Below are positions 29,749 through 42,045 of a stretch of DNA of 64,000 nucleotides, one piece after another. Every line of letters starts with the position of its first letter. The first letter of the stretch is position 1. The notes below the pieces were generated by a model. The model saw only the letters and a list, made by a program, of their open reading frames with translations. It ran no database searches and was not told the origin of the DNA. The stretch covers positions 62,001 through 126,000 of the forward strand of contig NZ_AYKF01000001.1 in NCBI RefSeq assembly GCF_003732545.1. The letters run 5' to 3'. This DNA comes from Salinisphaera orenii subsp. halophila YIM 95161. GTDB taxonomy: Bacteria > Pseudomonadota > Gammaproteobacteria > Nevskiales > Salinisphaeraceae. The position numbers and the translations under genes are program-made.

Positions 29749-30519
29749 GTGGCGGACGACGGCGCTTTCTGCTTCGAGCAGCCACTCAACGAACGCATCC
29801 GCACCTTCCTGCGCCTCGAGCATCTGCTGGCGCGCCTGCGCTATCACGAGGCCGACGAGAGCGTCTGGGGCCGGCGGGCGGCCATGGGCGCGCTGCTGGA
29901 CATCCTCAACGTGATGTCGCGTCACGACATCCGCACCGAAGTCAGCAAGGAGCTGGGCCAGCGCTACGCCGGTCTCGAACGTCTGGCCGAGCGCGACGAC
30001 GTCGACGAAGAGGCGCTGCGCCACGTGCTCGACGAACTGGACACACTCGGACGCGAGCTGCAGCGGGTGCCGCCCCAGTTCGCGTCCTACCTGCTGCGCG
30101 ACAACGAGCTGCTCAACAGCCTCAACAACCGGCTGCCGATACCCGGCGGCAGCTGCGGCTTCGACCTGCCCGCCTATCAGCACTGGCTCGCGCAGGACGC
30201 CGCCGGAATCCGGGGCGACATCGAACGCTGGTGCGAGCGTATCCTGCCGTTCGAGAACGCCGTGCGAACGCTGTTGCGGCTGCTCAGAGACAGCGCCCGG
30301 CCACGCCCGGTCACCGCCGAGAACGGCGTGTTCGTGCACAACACCGAGACCGGCACCCAGCTCATCCGGGTGCTGCTCGACGACGCCGACGTCTATCCCG
30401 AGATCAGCGCCGGTCGCCATCGCGCGACCCTTCGTTTCATGCAGTACGAGAACACCGATCTGCGCGTCTGCCAGGCCCAGACGTCAGTCGAATTCCGCAT
30501 GGCCTGCTGCCGCTACTAG
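29749..30519 (+). CDS. zapD: Cell division protein ZapD (YacF)
   Basis: ZapD cross-links FtsZ filaments and stabilises the Z ring. The 256-residue product is all-helical at the N-terminus (FEQPLNERIRTFLRLEHLLAR, the hallmark ZapD start) with a central LPIPGGSCGFDLPAYQHWL and a C-terminal beta domain ending FRMACC. GTG at 29749 is chosen since it aligns with the E. coli start (MQTQVLFEHPL). A further upstream GTG at 29665 would add 28 residues of Gly/Asp/Cys-rich sequence not seen in the family. It sits between coaE and yacG as in E. coli. Confidence 0.92.
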   Translation: MADDGAFCFEQPLNERIRTFLRLEHLLARLRYHEADESVWGRRAAMGALLDILNVMSRHDIRTEVSKELGQRYAGLERLAERDDVDEEALRHVLDELDTLGRELQRVPPQFASYLLRDNELLNSLNNRLPIPGGSCGFDLPAYQHWLAQDAAGIRGDIERWCERILPFENAVRTLLRLLRDSARPRPVTAENGVFVHNTETGTQLIRVLLDDADVYPEISAGRHRATLRFMQYENTDLRVCQAQTSVEFRMACCRY

Positions 30520-30525
30520 AACGCC

Positions 30526-30726
30526 ATGACCAAGCCGCGGACCATCGACTGCCCCCAGTGCGGCAAGCCCGCCCGGGTGGATCCGGACAACCCCTATCGG
30601 CCGTTCTGTTCGCGCCGATGCAAGCTGATCGACCTCGGCGACTGGCTCGACGAGGAGAACCGCATTCCGGACGCCTCAGGCGCGCCCTGGGCCGGCGGCG
30701 AGGACGAATCCGACCCGACGCACTAG
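30526..30726 (+). CDS. yacG: DNA gyrase inhibitor YacG
   Basis: YacG is a small zinc protein that binds GyrB and blocks DNA binding by gyrase. The 66-residue product has the four-cysteine zinc site, CPQCGKP then [15 protein letters not shown], at residues 10-43 and an acidic disordered tail. It starts 6 bp after zapD and ends the coaE-zapD-yacG run. Confidence 0.95.
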   Translation: MTKPRTIDCPQCGKPARVDPDNPYRPFCSRRCKLIDLGDWLDEENRIPDASGAPWAGGEDESDPTH

Positions 30727-31079
30727 AGCGAGCCTCGGCACCGCACCGCTAACGGCATCACCGAATGCCGGCGCTGCGGCGGCGTCCAGCCGAGGCGCTG
30801 CGAAACAAGTCGGGCCAACTGGCCGAAGGCGCCGGTCGAAGCGGCTGCATACCGAACCGAGGCACAACCTTTTTAAAACGGGATCGTGGTCGATGCGCCC
30901 ATCGGGTCGCCACGCGACCGCCAACGAGGCGCACTATTACACCGGGCTCGCTGAATCGCACAGCCGGCGTGACGTCCGCTCGTCGTCGCCGCGGCCCGCG
31001 CGAAGCGGATCAACAGCATCTAGTGTATCCGAGCACTGATCGTCGGCCGCGGCAAGCCGCGGCCGACGTGTGAAACGCT
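30727..31079. other. Gene-free gap between convergent yacG and mutT, with a perfect 12-bp hairpin
   Basis: No gene is seen in these 353 bp. Near the right end CGTCGGCCGCGG (31041-31052) and CCGCGGCCGACG (31057-31068) form a perfect 12-bp stem with loop CAAG. It could end transcription from mutT, but neither side carries a T tract, so an intrinsic terminator is not assured. Confidence 0.55.
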
Positions 31080-32054
31080 CTAACCGCCGCCGGTTCCCCA
31101 GAAGGCGCGAATCGCGGCCACGCCCTGGGCGTTGCAGGCGCGGGCCTCGGCCAGATCGAGCTCACCGACACCGCCCAGGGCGTAGACCGGCAGCGCCTGG
31201 TCACGGCGACGCTCCGCCCAGCCGGCCCAGCCCAGCCCCAGCGTCTCCGGATGGCTCGGCGTGGCCCGAACCGGCGACAGGGTCGCGAAATCCGCCCCCA
31301 GCGCCGCCGCGGCGGCCAGCTCGTTGGCATCGTGGGCGGAAGCCGCGAACAGCCGCGGCCGCGCGATCGGCCGGGCCGCCGCTGCGGCAACGCGAGCGGC
31401 GGGCCAGTGCAGACCGGCCGCGCCCACGCGTTCGACCATGGCGGCGTCACGGTCGAGCAGCAGGCGTGCGTCCGCGGCCGCCGCTCGCGGGGCCACCCGT
31501 TCGGTCAGCCGCTCGTAGGCCGTGTCGTCCAGTTCGCCGGCGCGCAGGCGCAGCAGCCGCACGCCCTGCGCCAGAGCCGCGTCGAGCCCGGCGAACCAGG
31601 CCCGTTCACGCGCCGGTTCGAAGTCCGGCGTGATCAGATAGCGCTGCGGCAGAAACAGGGCGTTGAGAATGATGTCTGTGGCCGGCAGCAGATCGAGCCC
31701 GGCGAGCGCCTCGGGTGCGACCCAGCGCAGCTGCTGGCCCTCGCGTCCCGCGGGCTCGCCGCGCCAGCGGTGGATCCGCCAGACATGCAGACGCACGGGG
31801 CGCACGCCCTGCTCGTGGGCGAACCGGATGATCGGCTCGCCGCGGCAGTCGACCACGCCGATCTCCTCGCCGAGCTCGCGTTCCAGGCAGGCGGCCATCG
31901 TTTCGCCGGATTCGCGCTTGCCGCCGGGAAACTCCCAACGGCCGGCCCCCGGCGTACCCGGTCGGCGCCGGGCGACCAGCAGACGGCCGTCGCGATCGAC
32001 GACCACGCCCACGGCGATATCCAGATAGCGACTGTCCGGCGCGGTATCGTCCAC
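31080..32054 (-). CDS. mutT: Nudix (MutT-type) hydrolase fused to a thiamine-phosphate-synthase-like domain
   Basis: The N-terminal domain (about residues 1-135) has the Nudix box GGKRESGETMAACLERELGEEIG and so resembles MutT, which hydrolyses 8-oxo-dGTP. The C-terminal domain (about 145-324) is a TIM barrel like ThiE/TenI, with LHWPAAR, ASAHDANELAAAAALGADF and LGWAGWAE. This two-domain form is known next to argJ in many gammaproteobacteria. The C-terminal domain's role is untested, and it should not be taken as a working ThiE. GTG at 32054 lies 10 bp behind argJ; an earlier start at 32138 would run 74 bp into argJ. Confidence 0.88.
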   Translation of the reverse strand: MDDTAPDSRYLDIAVGVVVDRDGRLLVARRRPGTPGAGRWEFPGGKRESGETMAACLERELGEEIGVVDCRGEPIIRFAHEQGVRPVRLHVWRIHRWRGEPAGREGQQLRWVAPEALAGLDLLPATDIILNALFLPQRYLITPDFEPARERAWFAGLDAALAQGVRLLRLRAGELDDTAYERLTERVAPRAAAADARLLLDRDAAMVERVGAAGLHWPAARVAAAAARPIARPRLFAASAHDANELAAAAALGADFATLSPVRATPSHPETLGLGWAGWAERRRDQALPVYALGGVGELDLAEARACNAQGVAAIRAFWGTGGG

Positions 32055-32064
32055 GATCGGGCGC

Positions 32065-33269
32065 TCAGCTGCGGTATTCGGCGTTGATCCGCACGTACTC
32101 GTAGGACAGATCGGAGGTCCACACCGTACTCGCGGCATCGCCGCGCCCGAGATCGATGGCGATGGTGTACTCCGCCTGCGCCATCACCGCGGCGGCGTCG
32201 GCCTCGGCGTAGTCCGCCCGCGGCTCGCCATCGGCGACGATGGCGACATCGTCGAGCGCGATCGCCACGCCGTCGATGCTGAAATCCGGCACCGGCGCGC
32301 GCCCGACCGCGGCCAGAATCCGGCCCCAGTTCGGGTCGCCGGCGAAACAGGCCGTCTTGACCAGCGGCGAATGCGCCACGGTGAAGGCCACGGCGCGGGC
32401 TTCGGCTTCATCGCGCGCGCCGCCCACCGCGAGGGTGATGAAGCGGGTCGCACCTTCGGCGTCGCGGACCACGGCCCGCGCGAGCTCGGCGGCGAGATCG
32501 GTCAGCGCGGCGACGAAATCGCGCCAGGCGGGAGCGGTCGGCGACAGCGCTGCCGCGCGGCCGGTCGCGCAGGCCATGCACGCGTCGTTGGTCGAGGTGT
32601 CGCCGTCCACCGAGATGCTGTTGAACGAGCGCGCCATCGCCTCGCGCAGGGCCGCGTCCAGATCCGCCTGGGCGATCGTCGCGTCAGTGGCGATGAAGGC
32701 CAGCATGGTGGCCATGTCCGGGCGGATCATGCCCGAGCCCTTGGCAATCCCCGTGAGCACGACGCGCTTCCCGTCGATGTCGACGGTACGCGACGCGCCC
32801 TTGGGCACGGTGTCGGTCGTCATGATCGCGCGCGCGGCCGCCAGCCAGCCGGTCTCGCTGAGTTCGTCCCCGAGCCGGTCGATGGCCGGGATCATGCGAT
32901 CGAGCGGCAGCCGCTGGCCGATCACGCCGGTGGAGAACGGCAGCACCTGGTCGGCTTCGAGACCGAGTGCGGCGGCCGCATGCTCGCAGCAGGCCAGCGC
33001 ATCCGCATGCCCGGGCCGCCCGGTGCCGGCGTTGGCATTGCCGCTGTTGACCAGCAGCGCACGCGCCCCGGCCAGCCGCGCCCGGGCGATGTGCACCGGC
33101 GCGGCGGCGAAGGCGTTGCGGGTGAACACGCCGGCCACGGTCGCGCCCGCGTCGAGCAGAAGCAGCGCGAGATCGTCGTGCCCCGGCTTCTTGATTGCGG
33201 CCGGCGCGGTCGCCCAGCGCGCGCCGGCCACCGGCGCGAGCTGCCCCGGTGCGCTCAGATTGACCGCCA

Positions 33270-33270
<1 letters not shown>
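32065..33270 (-). CDS. argJ: Ornithine acetyltransferase / N-acetylglutamate synthase ArgJ
   Basis: ArgJ moves the acetyl group from N-acetylornithine to glutamate in the cyclic arginine pathway. Some members can also use acetyl-CoA. The 401-residue precursor self-cleaves before the nucleophilic Thr in KGSGMIRPDMATMLAFIATDA. GVFTRNAFAAAPV and VNSGNANAGTG are further family blocks. The start ATG at 33270 shares one base with the secA stop (TGATG). It is transcribed in the secA-argJ-mutT unit, a conserved order in gammaproteobacteria. Confidence 0.95.
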
Positions 33271-36068
<2,798 letters not shown>

Positions 36069-36215
36069 GGACCCTCGTCGTCTCGCACGGTCGAACCGAG
36101 GCCCGGCCGGATAAAACGTGCATGATACCGTAGCCAACCGCGTGCTTTCAGTGACGCCGGCTGCGGCCCGCTGCTAGGCTAGCGGTCGTCTCACCGCCCC
36201 CGCAGAGTTACGACC

Positions 36216-36662
36216 ATGGGGACGTCCCCGCGTTCGATCCAGTCCCTGCTGCATACCGCCACCCCGGATATCGAGGATCTGCTCGGACGCGCCCGCTTTC
36301 TCGCGCGCATCCGCGCGGCGATGCTCGAGATTCTGCCGCCGGCGGCAGCCGAGCACGTGCGCATCGCGGGCTACGAGCACTACCGGCTGAAACTGCATGT
36401 GGGCCACGGCAGCTGGGCCACGCGCCTGCGCTACATGGAACCGGCGATCACCCAGGCGATCGCCCAGCGCCTGCGTCTGCACGTCGAGGGTGTGGATGTG
36501 CGCGTGCGACCGGACGCCCCGCGGCCAAGACCCGCGCCCCGGCCGCGGCCGCTGTCGGACACCACCCGCGACCACATCCGGCGAGTGGCCACCCATGTCG
36601 ACGATTCGGGCCTGGCCGCGGCGCTGACTCGTCTGGCTCAGGCCGGCCGCCGCCCCGACTAG
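36216..36662 (+). CDS. dciA: DciA-like (DUF721) helicase-loading factor
   Basis: DciA is the ancestral bacterial loader of the replicative helicase DnaB, used in lineages without DnaC. The 148-residue product has the DUF721 fold in residues 1-95, with LKLHVGHGSWATRLRYMEPAI matching the family's central strand-helix block. A Pro/Arg-rich linker and a short helical end follow. Its location between lpxC and secA, on the opposite strand, agrees with other gammaproteobacteria. The call is from pattern and position, so a divergent member of another DUF721 group cannot be excluded. Confidence 0.8.
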   Translation: MGTSPRSIQSLLHTATPDIEDLLGRARFLARIRAAMLEILPPAAAEHVRIAGYEHYRLKLHVGHGSWATRLRYMEPAITQAIAQRLRLHVEGVDVRVRPDAPRPRPAPRPRPLSDTTRDHIRRVATHVDDSGLAAALTRLAQAGRRPD

Positions 36663-36713
36663 GGCGGCGGGATCCGCGCGGCCGCATTCGAGCGGCGCAC
36701 GGAAAACGCTGCC

Positions 36714-37631
36714 TCAGGCCGCGACTACGGGGCGCGCGTTGATGTAGGAGATCGGCGAGTCCTCGACATCCTCGTAGGTCACCTCTTCCCAGGCCCTGGC
36801 GTCCTCGAGCAGCGCGCGCAGCAGCTTGTTGTTCAGCGCATGCCCGGACTTGTGGCCGGAGTAGCTGCCGATCAGCCCGTGGCCGAGGAGATAGAGATCG
36901 CCGATGGCGTCGAGAATCTTGTGACGCACGAACTCGTTGTCGTAGCGCAGGCCGTCGGCATTGAGCACGCGATAGTCGTCCAGCACGACCGCGTTATCCA
37001 TGCTGCCGCCGCGGGCGAGATTGTTCGAGCGCAGGAACTCGATGTCACGCATGAACCCGAAGGTGCGCGCACGGCTGACTTCCTTGACGAAGGAGGTCGT
37101 GGAGAAATCGACGGTTGCCGACTGGGTGTCGGCATCGAACGCCGGATGGTCGAAATCGATGCTGAAGCTGACCTTGAAGCCCTCGAACGGATCGAAACGG
37201 GCCCATTTGTCGTCTTCGGTGACTTCGACCGAGCGCTTGATGCGGATGAATTTCTTGGGCGCATCCAGCTCCTGGATGCCCGCAGACTGGATCAGGAACA
37301 CGAAGGGCCCCGCGCTGCCGTCCATAATCGGCAGTTCGTCGGAGGACAGCTCGACGATGGCATTGTCGATGCCCAGACCCGCCATCGCGGACAGCAGATG
37401 CTCCACCGTCTGCACCCGGGTGCCACCGTTGACCAGGGTGGTGGCCAGCGTGGTGTCACCGACCTTGAATGCGTCCCCACGAAACTCGACCATCGGGCAG
37501 CAGTCGGTGCGACGGAACACGATACCCTGGTCCGCCGTGGCCGGCCGCAGCGTCATGTAGACTTTCTGGCCGGTATGCAGACCAACGCCAGTGGCCCGGA
37601 TGGGGTTCTTCAGCGTGCGTTGTTTGAGCAT
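36714..37631 (-). CDS. lpxC: UDP-3-O-acyl-N-acetylglucosamine deacetylase LpxC
   Basis: LpxC is the zinc enzyme that commits UDP-acyl-GlcNAc to lipid A synthesis. The 305-residue protein begins [19 protein letters not shown]. It has the zinc ligands of [15 protein letters not shown] and [16 protein letters not shown], with the final Asp-type ligand nearby. It follows ftsZ after a 270-bp gap that contains GC-rich hairpins, so it may have its own promoter; FtsH-mediated turnover is known for the family. Confidence 0.97.
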   Translation of the reverse strand: MLKQRTLKNPIRATGVGLHTGQKVYMTLRPATADQGIVFRRTDCCPMVEFRGDAFKVGDTTLATTLVNGGTRVQTVEHLLSAMAGLGIDNAIVELSSDELPIMDGSAGPFVFLIQSAGIQELDAPKKFIRIKRSVEVTEDDKWARFDPFEGFKVSFSIDFDHPAFDADTQSATVDFSTTSFVKEVSRARTFGFMRDIEFLRSNNLARGGSMDNAVVLDDYRVLNADGLRYDNEFVRHKILDAIGDLYLLGHGLIGSYSGHKSGHALNNKLLRALLEDARAWEEVTYEDVEDSPISYINARPVVAA

Positions 37632-37855
37632 CGGGTTGTTGTCCTTATGCAGTCTTGAAACGGCTGGCGCGCCGTGTCATAAAGCCGTCATCATCGATGG
37701 TCACACTCTATGGACAGGGCCTTAACTTCGCCTTAATCCGCCGCGCTGTCGTTTCCGACTTCCCGACCCGCGTCCGCGGTACGGAAAGCTCTCTAGAATA
37801 GCATAGCGACCGGCCGGCGACGCACGGCTGCCCCCGGCCGGCCACGGCCCCGCCG

Positions 37856-37874
37856 GCCGGCCCGAGGGGCCGGC
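37856..37874 (-). terminator. GC-rich hairpin behind ftsZ
   Basis: GCCGGCCC (37856-37863) and GGGCCGGC (37867-37874) form a perfect stem 28 bp behind the ftsZ stop. No T tract follows on the minus strand, so it could reduce rather than end transcription into lpxC. Confidence 0.35.
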
Positions 37875-37901
37875 ACTTGCGGTTCACACGGCACACGGTG
37901 C

Positions 37902-39047
<1,146 letters not shown>

Positions 39048-39124
39048 GATGCACCTCTCTTGGTTGCCGTGCTTTTCCTTGCGGAAAACCTTTATTTCGT
39101 GGCCGCTCGGCGGCCGGATGACCC

Positions 39125-40360
39125 CTAGAAATTCCCCTGAAACCAGGCCTTCATGCGCTCCCAGACCTGGGTGAACGAGTTGTCGTTGCCGGACAGATCC
39201 ATGCCCTTGCTGGGCGTGCTCCGGTTGCCGAACTCCAACAGACCGACGCCGGTGGCGTGGATCGGGTTCTTGACCACGTCTGACAGCCCCTTGACGCGCT
39301 GCGGCGTACCGAGCCGCACGGACATGTGGAAGACTTCCTCGGCGAGATCGGTCAGCCCCTCCATCTTCGAGGAGCCGCCGGTGATCACCACGCCGCCGGC
39401 CAGCAGATCCTCGAAGCCGGAGCGCACCAGCTCCTTCTGGATCAGCATGAACAGCTCCTCGTAGCGCGGCTTGATGACCTCGGCCAGCGTGTAGCGCGAC
39501 AGCCGCCGCGGCGGGCGCTCGCCCACGCTCGGCACCTCGATGGCGTCGTCGTCCTCGATCAGCTCGGGCAGCGCGCAGCCGTAGCGGATCTTGATGCCCT
39601 CGGCGTGCTGGGTCGGCGTGCGCAGGGCGACCGCGATGTCGTTGGTCACCTGGTCGCCGGCGATCGGAATCACCGCGGTATGGCGGATCGCGCCGTTGAC
39701 GAACACCGCGATGTCCGAGGTGCCGCCGCCGATGTCGACCAGCGCGACGCCGAGATCCTTCTCGTCGTCGGTGAGCACCGCGTAGCTGGAGGCCAGCTGC
39801 TCGAGCGAGAGCTTGGAGACCTCGAGTCCGCAGCGGCCCACGCATTTCTGGATGTTCTGCGCCGAAGTCACCGCGCCGGTGACGATGTGCACTTTGGCCT
39901 CGAGCCGCACACCGGACATGCCGACCGGCTCCTGGATGCCCTCGTTGTCGTCCACCGCGAATTCCTGCGGCAGCACGTGGAGGATCTTCTGGTCCGCCGG
40001 GATCGCGACCGCGCAGGCGGCATCGATCACGCGCTCGATATCGGACTCGGTGACCTCCTTGTTGCGCACCGCGACGATGCCGTGGGAGTTCAGCGAGCGC
40101 ACATGCGCCCCCGATATCCCGCAGTGCACCGACTGGATCCGGCAGCCGGCCATCAGCTCGGCCTCCTCCACCGCACGGCGGATGGAGTCGGTGGTGGATT
40201 CGATGTTGACCACCATCCCCTTTTTCATGCCGCGCGAGGGCGCGCTGCCGAGCCCGATGATCTCGAGCTCGCCCCCGGAGGACTCGGCCACGATGCAGGC
40301 CACCTTGGAGGTGCCGATATCAAGGCCGACGACGAGGTTCTTGTCAGGCCGCTTGCTCAT
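39125..40360 (-). CDS. ftsA: Cell division protein FtsA
   Basis: FtsA is the actin-like protein that tethers FtsZ to the membrane. The 411-residue product has the nucleotide-binding start NLVVGLDIGTSKVACIV, the GGGTSDIAVF phosphate motif, GVVITGGSSKMEGL and an amphipathic C-terminal helix (SFTQVWERMKAWFQGNF). The start ATG at 40360 is preceded by AGGAGAAGG and lies inside ftsQ (17-bp overlap). Confidence 0.98.
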   Translation of the reverse strand: MSKRPDKNLVVGLDIGTSKVACIVAESSGGELEIIGLGSAPSRGMKKGMVVNIESTTDSIRRAVEEAELMAGCRIQSVHCGISGAHVRSLNSHGIVAVRNKEVTESDIERVIDAACAVAIPADQKILHVLPQEFAVDDNEGIQEPVGMSGVRLEAKVHIVTGAVTSAQNIQKCVGRCGLEVSKLSLEQLASSYAVLTDDEKDLGVALVDIGGGTSDIAVFVNGAIRHTAVIPIAGDQVTNDIAVALRTPTQHAEGIKIRYGCALPELIEDDDAIEVPSVGERPPRRLSRYTLAEVIKPRYEELFMLIQKELVRSGFEDLLAGGVVITGGSSKMEGLTDLAEEVFHMSVRLGTPQRVKGLSDVVKNPIHATGVGLLEFGNRSTPSKGMDLSGNDNSFTQVWERMKAWFQGNF

Positions 40361-41099
40361 CAACCTTCTCCTGATCGTTGCCGGTTTCCGGCGCGGGACG
40401 GGACCCGCCGACCGCGAAACCGTCGCTGTAACGCAAATCCACATAGCCGGCGTTCGCCAGCGCCCGACGGGCCTCGGCGCGACCGAGCGCATACTCGACG
40501 AAGCGCCGCAGCCGGGCCTCGGTACCGTCGCGGCCCAACCGCAGCTCCAGCCCGTCGGCCAGCGTCGCGGTCCAGGAACCGCGCGCATCCAGAGTCAGTC
40601 GCGCGATCTCGACGTCGCTCGCCGACAGAATGTCGGCGAGCGCCCGGTACTGCGCCTGAACCCGCTCGGCGCTGGCCTCGGGGCCGTCGAGACGCACCAG
40701 ACCCTGCGGCCGCGCCTCGGCGCCGGGCCGGAACACGCGGCCGTCCTCGGCGAGCACGCCGTCCTCGCCCCAGAGGGCGACCGGGCGATGCTCGGTGATC
40801 CGCACGACCACGCCGTCCGGCCAGTGACGCGACACGCTCACGTCGGCCAGCCACGGCAGCGCCGCGAGCCGGTCCTGCAGTGCCTCGATGTCGACATCGA
40901 AGAAACGCGCGTCCAGATAGGGGGCGGCGAGTGCGGCGATGCGATCGTCGCTGACATGACCGGCCTCGCCGCTGATGTATAGATGCCGGGTGGTCTCGCC
41001 GTCGGGCTTGATGCCCTGCCAGGTGCAGGCGGCCACACCGAGCAGCAGGCCGGCGCCCAGCACGACGTCGCGCCAGCGTCGTGGGTCAGGCCAGTTCAT
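40344..41099 (-). CDS. ftsQ: Cell division protein FtsQ
   Basis: FtsQ is a one-helix membrane protein that links the early and late division proteins via its periplasmic POTRA and beta domains. The 251-residue product has an N-terminal hydrophobic segment (VVLGAGLLLGVAACTW), then a POTRA-like region with LQDRLAALPWLADVSVSRHWPDG cut into the usual pattern and EHRPVALWG, and the beta domain with LDARGSW. An unusual detail is VAAC at residues 22-25, which reads like a lipobox behind Arg7, Arg8 and Arg10. It overlaps ddlB by 14 bp and ftsA by 17 bp. Confidence 0.95.
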   Translation of the reverse strand: MNWPDPRRWRDVVLGAGLLLGVAACTWQGIKPDGETTRHLYISGEAGHVSDDRIAALAAPYLDARFFDVDIEALQDRLAALPWLADVSVSRHWPDGVVVRITEHRPVALWGEDGVLAEDGRVFRPGAEARPQGLVRLDGPEASAERVQAQYRALADILSASDVEIARLTLDARGSWTATLADGLELRLGRDGTEARLRRFVEYALGRAEARRALANAGYVDLRYSDGFAVGGSRPAPETGNDQEKVDEQAA

Positions 41100-42045
41100 C
41101 GTTGCTCTCCTCGGGGGACACGGTGGCGGCGAGAATCCGCCACACCAGTTCGTCGAAATCGATATCGGCCGCCCGTGCCGCCATCGGCACCAGCGAGTGC
41201 GAGGTCATGCCCGGGGTGGCGTTGAGCTCGAGAAACCAGGGCTGGCCGGCGTCGTCGAGCATGAAATCCACCCGGCCCCAGCCGCGGGCGCCGATCAGCT
41301 CGAAGGCGCGCAGGGCCAGCCGCGAGAACTCGCGCTCGCGCTCGGCGGGCAGTTCGCAGGGACAGTGGTACTGGGTGTCGTTGGCGACGTACTTGGCCTC
41401 GTAGTCGTAGAAGCCGCTGGACGGCTCGATGCGAATCAGCGGCAGCGCGCGATCGGCGAGGATCGAGGCCGTGTACTCCGGACCGGCGACGTACTGCTCG
41501 GCCATGACGTCGCGATCGAAGCGCGCGGCCTCGCGTCGGGCGGCCTCCAGATCCTCGAGGCGCTCGACACGGGTGATGCCGATGGTCGAGCCCTCGTGCA
41601 CCGGCTTGACGATCAGCGGCAGCCCGAGCGCCTCGACCACGGTCGCCGAATCGGTCTCCGGCGCCAGCACGCGGTGCGCCGGCGTGGGAATGCCCTGGGC
41701 CGCCCAGATCGCCTTGGTACGCACCTTGTCCATCGACAGCGCGCAGGCGAGCACGCCGCTACCGGTATAGGGCAGGCGCTGGAGTTCCAGCGCACCCTGG
41801 ACCACGCCGTCCTCGCCGCCGCGGCCGTGCAGCGCCAGCCAGACGCGATCGAAGCCCGCCGCGGCCAGCCCCAGCACGCGCTCGCGGTCGGCGTCGACAC
41901 GCGTCACGTCCACTCCGCGTCGCTCCAGGCCCGCGGCCACGGCCGCGCCGGAGTCGAGCGACACCGCGCGCTCGGACGACCAGCCGCCCATCAGCACGGC
42001 CACGCGGCCGAAACGGGCCGGATCGGTGATACGCCGCGCACTCAT
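41086..42045 (-). CDS. ddlB: D-alanine--D-alanine ligase
   Basis: Ddl joins two D-Ala to give the dipeptide that MurF adds to the peptidoglycan precursor. The 319-residue ATP-grasp protein has the start VAVLMGGWSSERAVSLDSG, the central KPVHEGSTIGIT loop and the C-terminal ELNATPGMTSHSLVPMAA with the Mg-binding Glu/Asn. ATG 42045 overlaps the murC stop by 4 bp. The frame stays open further upstream within murC but gives no family sequence there. Confidence 0.97.
   Translation of the reverse strand: MSARRITDPARFGRVAVLMGGWSSERAVSLDSGAAVAAGLERRGVDVTRVDADRERVLGLAAAGFDRVWLALHGRGGEDGVVQGALELQRLPYTGSGVLACALSMDKVRTKAIWAAQGIPTPAHRVLAPETDSATVVEALGLPLIVKPVHEGSTIGITRVERLEDLEAARREAARFDRDVMAEQYVAGPEYTASILADRALPLIRIEPSSGFYDYEAKYVANDTQYHCPCELPAEREREFSRLALRAFELIGARGWGRVDFMLDDAGQPWFLELNATPGMTSHSLVPMAARAADIDFDELVWRILAATVSPEESNDELA

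Noticed and set aside
30763-31075. A plus-strand frame of about 100 codons behind yacG.
   Set aside because: It reads through the perfect hairpin at 31041 and is Arg/Pro-rich without any motif or ribosome site.
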